Of a DNA stretch of 64,000 bases, positions 59,259-64,000 are shown piece after piece. Position numbers and translations under genes: made by a program. The stretch is from Adhaeribacter_A terreus (GTDB taxonomy: Bacteria > Bacteroidota > Bacteroidia > Cytophagales > Hymenobacteraceae), in NCBI RefSeq assembly GCF_042657365.1, contig NZ_JBHSKT010000006.1, positions 124,001-188,000 on the forward strand, read 5' to 3'. The first letter of the stretch is position 1. Every line of letters starts with the position of its first letter. Under the pieces are notes generated by a model, which saw only the letters and a program-made list of their open reading frames with translations, was not told where the DNA came from and made no database searches.

Positions 59259-59811
59259 GGGTTTTGTTTTTTTGATTGAAACACTTCGTTTTAACTCGAA
59301 ATATCATCGGCACAAAATTAAACTAAAGATTTCAATTAATATAACATCTTCAAGAACTAATAACACTAATCTTATTTATGCAATATTTTTTAAATATTTA
59401 ATTTCACTATTTTTTTTAACAAGGAAGCAATTAACACAGAAAAAAATTGGAATTATTCAACTTGCAAAAAATTTAAATAAGAAATTTCACCGAAAAAATT
59501 GCACCAAATTTCCTTACAACTTCCTGAAAACCAACTTTTACTGAAAACAAAACCTAATCAGCCAGAACCTGCACTTTTTGAACAAAATATTATACTCAAT
59601 TCGAAACGTATAGCAAAAACGAAATATAGATCGCCAAAAAATTCCTGAAAAAATCCAGTAAAAATTTTTACCCCAGAACTACTGTAACAAACTAAACAGG
59701 GTTTTTCTGACAACATGAAACCTACTCAGAAATTCAAAAAAATTTCACAACCGGCCAATTTTACTCTTCCAGTTAACAGAAATCCAGAAGTCGGCAACTG
59801 TTATGGAGCTA
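59259..59811. other. AT-rich intergenic region, no gene seen
   Basis: About 550 bp rich in A and T between the two minus-strand T9SS genes, with poly-A and poly-T runs. It should hold the promoter of the gene at 59258, but no exact TAnnTTTG box was found. Confidence 0.5.
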
Positions 59812-59890
59812 CAAAAACGTTATCCTTTTGGCAGTAAAAACTTAGGCTCCTCACTAACTGACTTTTTACTGTCAAAAGGATAGCGTTTTG
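59812..59890 (-). terminator. Long hairpin formed by two inverted interspersed elements
   Basis: Arms of about 27 bp (from 59814 and ending at 59889) pair with two mismatches; each carries the core (AAAACGTTATCCTTTT on the left, AAAAGGATAGCGTTTT on the right). It abuts the stop codon of the minus-strand gene at 59891. Confidence 0.85.
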
Positions 59891-62182
59891 TTATTGCTTC
59901 GCCATACGTAAAAAAGTGGCTTTGTTTTCAGCTACAATTCTGATGGTATATATGCCGGCCGGTTCCTGCGCCAGATCTATTGCAAAACCTTTTCTGAGTT
60001 CCGTGGCAGTTACATTCTGCTCTTTTACCAATTGGCCCTGCGCATTCAGAATACTTACTTTGGCAAGGGTTGTCAGTTCTGCAGGGGTTTGTAAAACAGC
60101 CCGACCTGCTGATGGATTTGGATACAGTTCGAAGGCTATTGTTGTTTTATTGGCAGAAGCTACACTTACAATTTTAGAATAAGAAACGGTGCCATCGAAA
60201 TCGGTTTGTTTCAGGCGGTAGTAAGTAAGGCTAGCGGGTGCATTAAGTTCTGTAAAGGAGTAAGAAGAAGGCTGGCTGGTAGTTCCTTTACCTTTTACGG
60301 TACCAGCTTCAATAAATTCCAGACCGTCAGCGCTTCTTTCAACTGTAAAGAAGTTATTGTTCAGTTCCTGCGCAGTTTTCCAGCTACAAACAATACCGTT
60401 TTCAGTGCGTTTTGCGGCAAAGCTTACCAGTTCTACCGGCAGCGGAATGGGCACGCCTGACTTTACGTAGAAGGGCGAGAAAGAAGTAATATTGCTGCGA
60501 ACGATCTCATATTGCCCCAGCGCCGCATTAATTGTATTGATCAAGCCTTTTCCGGCTGGCACATCATCCCAATGGTTATTTTCGAAGTGAGAAATGCTGG
60601 CCTCGGAAATATCGAAACCGACTAAAAGATCGGTTGCCAGGCTGGTAAGGCTAACCGGAATACTTACCGAAACATTTGCATTACCGATAACTTCCTCGTC
60701 TATGATCCAGGTTTTATTGATGCCGTTTTCGGTTAGCAGCGCACCGGTTGGGTTATTGTTTGCATCGTATGCAGAATAAACCCCGTCAATAACTTTTACG
60801 CTGAAATTATCGGTAACGGCAGCATCGGTTTGCTTCAGGCTGATCGGTAAATACCGGGTATCGGTACCAACCGGAAAAACGACATCCTGGTTGTTGTTTT
60901 TCACTTTCATTTTTAGCCGGCCGTTGCCTTTTGCCACAATGTAATTGGTAGCGGAAGCATTTTCGATCGAGGCGCCGTCTTCTAATGCCAGGTCGAAATT
61001 ACCGAGCTCAATTTTACTGTTCAGGGTAAGCTTGCTTTTTACTTTAACGTTGCCGCTCAGATTCTTTTTGCCGCCATTCACAATTAAATTACCATAGTTA
61101 CGGTTGGGTAAAGTTGTTCCGGAATTGTTAAAATTTATGGTGCTGTAATCTCCCAGAGTGCCTAAAACAGGCAGGTTGCTTGTCTGAATATTCAAGGTAG
61201 CATTGTCGCTAACATCTATGGTTCCGGTAAGTTGCCGGTTTGAGGGAATGCTTAACGCACCTTCTGCCACAATCAATTTACTGTTATTCCCCAAACTCCA
61301 GTTAGCAGGCAAATTGGTATTTGCGCTTCGGTTTACATAAATAAAAGTGGCATTTGCAATATTCATTGCAGAAGGACGAGTACCAGAACCATTGGCGTTC
61401 GTGCCCCAGGTACCGGTATTTGTTAAAGTCCCGGAGCTGCTGCTGAAATAGACATTACCGGCAACCGGCGTAATAGATACGTCATCAATCGCCATATAAT
61501 TTCCGGCATTGTTATCGGGTCTTTTCCACCGGTACGTAATTTCACTGTTATTGCCGAGGCCCGAAGAAAGTTTAATGACAGCATTTAAGGTAGTTTTATT
61601 CAGTTCACCATCAACCGGTAAATCTTCGGTATCAGCTCCGCTAACGCCACCGGTTACATTCAGATCTGCTACCGACACCCAGGAACCAGAACCCACTTTA
61701 TACTCGAAAGTCATGTTGCCATAAACAGCAGTATACCACCAAATAACTCCCCAAAATTCAAAGGGCTCTTTCTTCATGCCTCTCCATTCTTCCAGCGTGT
61801 AGGAAACAATAAAGGTGTTTATGTCTGAGCCGGTAGTATTCTTTAACTTTAGATCATAAAGAATATCTCCCGTAGTGCTATTGGTTACTCCACCTAAAGC
61901 CCGGTCGGTTTCATTATTTTTGCCAAAGCTTCGCAAGCCGGTTGCTGTATTACTGCCATCGCCTCCTGTAATGGTTTTAGCGCCGGTATAACTCACCGAC
62001 CAGCCCGGAAGTGTTACGTTATCGGTAAACGAGCCGCTTTGCGGCATGCCATCGAAATTCTGCTTATAAGGAGCCAGACTCGTAATATTTACCTGTGCCT
62101 CCGAAACCTGCGCAATACTAAATAAAGAAGCAGCTAAAAAAATTGAACGAAAAAGCTTGGTAAAAGAACTTTTGGTTTTCAT
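59891..62182 (-). CDS. Secreted T9SS type A protein, beta-sandwich type, copy 2
   Basis: This 763-aa protein has a signal peptide (ending VSEAQ) and the same plan as its neighbour: YKQNFDGMPQSGSFTDNVT, DRALGG, LYDLKLKNTTGSD, SYTLEEWRG, MAIDDVSITP, a beta-rich middle with GTIDVSDNATLNIQTS, then LPVELVSFAAKRTENGIVCSW, FFTVERSADGLEF, YYRLKQTDFDG and a sorting domain (ELYPNPSAGRAVLQ, AGIYTIRIVAE). Its middle region between about 430 and 570 differs from copy 1. The two genes probably arose by duplication and each has its own terminator. Function is unknown. Confidence 0.88.
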   Translation of the reverse strand: MKTKSSFTKLFRSIFLAASLFSIAQVSEAQVNITSLAPYKQNFDGMPQSGSFTDNVTLPGWSVSYTGAKTITGGDGSNTATGLRSFGKNNETDRALGGVTNSTTGDILYDLKLKNTTGSDINTFIVSYTLEEWRGMKKEPFEFWGVIWWYTAVYGNMTFEYKVGSGSWVSVADLNVTGGVSGADTEDLPVDGELNKTTLNAVIKLSSGLGNNSEITYRWKRPDNNAGNYMAIDDVSITPVAGNVYFSSSSGTLTNTGTWGTNANGSGTRPSAMNIANATFIYVNRSANTNLPANWSLGNNSKLIVAEGALSIPSNRQLTGTIDVSDNATLNIQTSNLPVLGTLGDYSTINFNNSGTTLPNRNYGNLIVNGGKKNLSGNVKVKSKLTLNSKIELGNFDLALEDGASIENASATNYIVAKGNGRLKMKVKNNNQDVVFPVGTDTRYLPISLKQTDAAVTDNFSVKVIDGVYSAYDANNNPTGALLTENGINKTWIIDEEVIGNANVSVSIPVSLTSLATDLLVGFDISEASISHFENNHWDDVPAGKGLINTINAALGQYEIVRSNITSFSPFYVKSGVPIPLPVELVSFAAKRTENGIVCSWKTAQELNNNFFTVERSADGLEFIEAGTVKGKGTTSQPSSYSFTELNAPASLTYYRLKQTDFDGTVSYSKIVSVASANKTTIAFELYPNPSAGRAVLQTPAELTTLAKVSILNAQGQLVKEQNVTATELRKGFAIDLAQEPAGIYTIRIVAENKATFLRMAKQ

Positions 62183-62569
62183 TGGGAGATCTGCAATATG
62201 ACTATGGAATTGAAGTCTTATTTTTCAGTGCAAAACTAGCCCTTGTATTTAATATTTTATAATGATAATTATTAATGTTAAATTTTTAACATTAATTTAT
62301 AACAGACAAAATATATTTTATTGTTTTACCAATAACAATATATCCGTATTCAACAGTTATACATTTCTGGAGAACCCTTTAAATATAAAGCATTTACAAT
62401 ATTACGCCTCGAAAGGCAAGCTTCATTTTTTCAAGACAATTTTCAGAAGCGCGGTTTTGGTCTAAATAAATATTTCTTTAAAACATTATACCGAAATTCC
62501 CTCCTAACAATTTACTCAGAAAACTGACCGGCTTTGAGCTGCGTTTTTCTTTCGTTTAAGTTGGCATAA
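62183..62569. other. AT-rich intergenic region, no gene seen
   Basis: A 387-bp AT-rich region upstream of the minus-strand T9SS gene. No repeat element or promoter match is convincing. Confidence 0.5.
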
Positions 62570-62601
62570 AAAAAGGGAAGCCTGATTGAAGCTTCCCTTT
62601 T
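62570..62601 (-). terminator. Terminator of the fatty acid hydroxylase gene
   Basis: Arms AAAAGGGAAGC and GCTTCCCTTTT, with T7 on the minus strand, 21 bp past the stop. Confidence 0.85.
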
Positions 62602-62621
62602 AATGGCGAGTAAATTTTGGA

Positions 62622-63230
62622 TTATTTTTTCTTTTCCGGCATGGTGCCAAATACCCAGTCCCAGAGCGGGGTAGAAACGCCGTAAGCACGGTTCGGATCT
62701 TTGTAATGGTGAATGCTGTGGTGGATCCAGAGAGTTTTCAGGAAATTCTTTGGTGGCGCGTACGCGTGTACCGCATAGTGCACAAATAAATAAAGCGCAT
62801 ACCCAAATAGCAAACCCGCTACAATGCCAAACACAAACGGCCCGAAGATCAGTTTAAAAGTAAAGAACAGGAACGACGCAATGAACAAACTTACAATGGG
62901 AGGCATAGCCAGGCGGTCCTTGTCTTTCGGGTAGTCGTGGTGGTTTCCGTGGAAAGTATACTGAATATTTTTCTTGAATTCGTTGGTCGGCTCCATGTGG
63001 AACAAATGCCGGTGCGCCATGTATTCAATCAGGGAGAAAATAAGCCAGCCGACAAAGAATAAACCGATGGCAGACAACACATTCAGGAAGCCATTCTGGA
63101 AGCCGTAGATGATAAGCCCGATGGCAATTATAATAAAGATCGAGATCGGAACAGCAATGTGGGTTTTGGTGAGGCGCTCCAGATACGGATTCTGAAAGAT
63201 CTGGGCACTGCCTTTATGATTTGGTTTCAT
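62622..63230 (-). CDS. Fatty acid hydroxylase / sterol desaturase family protein
   Basis: This 202-aa membrane protein has the histidine boxes of the di-iron hydroxylase family: MAHRHLFHMEP, HGNHHDYPKD, FVHYAVHAYAPP and WIHHSIHHYKDP, with four membrane helices around them. The size and motifs match the short fatty acid 2-hydroxylase type, without the cytochrome b5 domain found in eukaryotes. It would hydroxylate lipid acyl chains in the inner membrane, probably sphingolipid or ornithine-lipid fatty acids in this phylum; the substrate is inferred. Confidence 0.9.
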   Translation of the reverse strand: MKPNHKGSAQIFQNPYLERLTKTHIAVPISIFIIIAIGLIIYGFQNGFLNVLSAIGLFFVGWLIFSLIEYMAHRHLFHMEPTNEFKKNIQYTFHGNHHDYPKDKDRLAMPPIVSLFIASFLFFTFKLIFGPFVFGIVAGLLFGYALYLFVHYAVHAYAPPKNFLKTLWIHHSIHHYKDPNRAYGVSTPLWDWVFGTMPEKKK

Positions 63231-63281
63231 AGTGGTATATTAAGGTTAGAGATTGCAGGTATTATTCCAGCTTCAAAATTT

Positions 63282-63821
63282 TCAGGCAGTTTGCTCGTAG
63301 CGGCGGATAAAGTCAACCAGTGCATCTGTGTCCCGGGCAACTGAAGCAGTTGACCACCGGCTCTCAAAAATAATACCAGCCTGCCCGTAAAAAGTTGCGC
63401 GCTTATGCAGTGTTTCCTGTAAATAATTTATTATTAAGGACTTAGATTTATTTTTTAAAAGTGGGCGCTCTGCCAGATCGGTTTGAATCAGGCGGTCTGC
63501 CAAAATCTCCGGCGAAGTTTTCAGATAAATCGTCAGGCCATGCGTGTTCATAAACGCCATATTTTCATAAAAGCAAGGTGTGCCACCGCCGGTAGCTATC
63601 ATGAGCTTTTCCCCTGAAAAGGATACCGTTTTCAGGGCCTCTGCTTCCAGTTCCCGGAAATAACGTTCACCTTTTTCTTCGAAAATCCCAGGAATGGTTT
63701 GGCCGGAATTCTCTTCAATAACTTTATCAAGGTCTATGAATTTCCGGTTTAAATGAGCAGCCAAAGCCCGGCCCAGGGTACTTTTTCCGGCGCCGGGCAT
63801 ACCAATTAAATAAATGTGCAT
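63282..63821 (-). CDS. aroK: Shikimate kinase
   Basis: This 179-aa protein has the kinase P-loop GMPGAGKSTLGRAL, the shikimate-binding FIDLDKVIEE and GERYFRELE, and the ATGGGTPC loop. It phosphorylates shikimate at the 3-hydroxyl in chorismate synthesis. The frame extends 54 codons further but the ATG at 63821 gives the family start (MHIYLIGMPG) and lies 2 bp after the stop of the permease gene, so the two may be co-transcribed. Residues about 64-73 (KTVSFSGEKL) are encoded by a copy of the interspersed element, between the ELEAEAL helix and the ATGGG strand, a non-catalytic linker. Confidence 0.95.
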   Translation of the reverse strand: MHIYLIGMPGAGKSTLGRALAAHLNRKFIDLDKVIEENSGQTIPGIFEEKGERYFRELEAEALKTVSFSGEKLMIATGGGTPCFYENMAFMNTHGLTIYLKTSPEILADRLIQTDLAERPLLKNKSKSLIINYLQETLHKRATFYGQAGIIFESRWSTASVARDTDALVDFIRRYEQTA

Positions 63822-63823
63822 GG

Positions 63824-64000
63824 TTAGCTGAGTTTCACCCGCGGGTCGAGCACTGTGTAAAGCAGATCGACGAGGATGTTGATGAGAATGAACAGGAAAG
63901 CAATGAACAAGGTAGCGCCCATTACCACCGGAAAATCGAGGTTTTCTACCGCGCGCAGCGTTACCGAACCCAGGCCTTTCCAATTGAAAATATATTCGAT
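63824..64000 (-). CDS. DppB-type ABC transporter permease, 3' end only
   Basis: A 58-residue C-terminal fragment is open to the window edge: WKGLGSVTLRAVENLDFPVV, then a membrane helix LFIAFLFILINILVDLLYTV and the terminal DPRVKLS. This is the usual end of DppB/OppB permeases (LVDLxYxxLDPRV). It differs from the DppB-like gene at 33540 and belongs to another transporter. Its stop is 2 bp from the aroK start. Confidence 0.85.
   Translation of the reverse strand: MEYIFNWKGLGSVTLRAVENLDFPVVMGATLFIAFLFILINILVDLLYTVLDPRVKLS

Noticed and set aside
59233..59544. 103-codon frame in AT-rich sequence
   Set aside because: Lysine/asparagine/isoleucine-rich as expected from random AT-rich DNA; overlaps the start of a real gene.

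Overview
The window is a chromosomal stretch of a Bacteroidota bacterium, most likely order Cytophagales and perhaps Hymenobacteraceae; the family is inferred from gene style, not tested. The evidence is eight secreted proteins with type IX secretion (T9SS) C-terminal signals, Bacteroidota-type -7 promoter boxes (TAnnTTTG) just upstream of several start codons, almost no Shine-Dalgarno sequences, and many families typical of the phylum. No phage, plasmid or insertion-sequence genes were seen. Region by region. 1-11 kb: the end of a DUF2490 outer-membrane protein, an ABC-F ATPase, a disaccharide phosphorylase (GH65) with its phosphoglucomutase, an endonuclease/phosphatase-fold membrane protein, CorA, a bestrophin-like channel and pheS. 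11-18.5 kb: a complete efflux operon (TetR regulator, TolC, membrane-fusion lipoprotein, RND pump) ending in an acyl-carrier-like protein that lacks the usual serine. 19-28 kb: a T9SS protein, two HExxH proteins, a YkvA-family protein, an NlpC/P60 hydrolase, a thioesterase, a DJ-1/PfpI protein, an outer-membrane barrel and a GT-C glycosyltransferase. 28-31 kb: a type III polyketide synthase, methyltransferase and FAD reductase group, probably for a phenolic lipid or quinone. 32-39 kb: an oligopeptide-type ABC importer (binding protein and two permeases, no ATPase nearby), preceded by a 51-residue threonine-rich protein gene, with a divergent 490-residue helical-repeat protein and two perfect palindromes between them. 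39-43 kb: rhomboid protease, two lipoproteins, a phosphatase, 3-hydroxyacyl-CoA dehydrogenase and tRNA-Asn(GTT). 43-62 kb: a membrane-bound TPR regulator with a C-terminal HTH, followed by a T9SS cargo cluster: three tandem proteins sharing one N-terminal domain, a PNGase F relative and two related beta-sandwich proteins. 62-64 kb: fatty acid hydroxylase, shikimate kinase and the 3' end of another DppB-type permease. The most striking feature is not a gene. A roughly 30-bp element with a 16-bp near-palindromic core (consensus AAAACGCTATGCTTTT) occurs about 39 times, about once per 1.6 kb. It lies mostly between genes, often at gene ends, and sometimes as inverted pairs that form strong hairpins. 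It also lies inside five genes; in four of these it is read in the same frame and gives the same peptide pattern (K/E-T-V/L-x-F-x-x-E/K-K). Other repeats include a 190-bp structured duplicate (2.5 and 18.7 kb), a 29-bp perfect inverted repeat inside the efflux operon, a MITE-like element at 29.9 kb and a 12-copy heptanucleotide tandem repeat at 30.1 kb.
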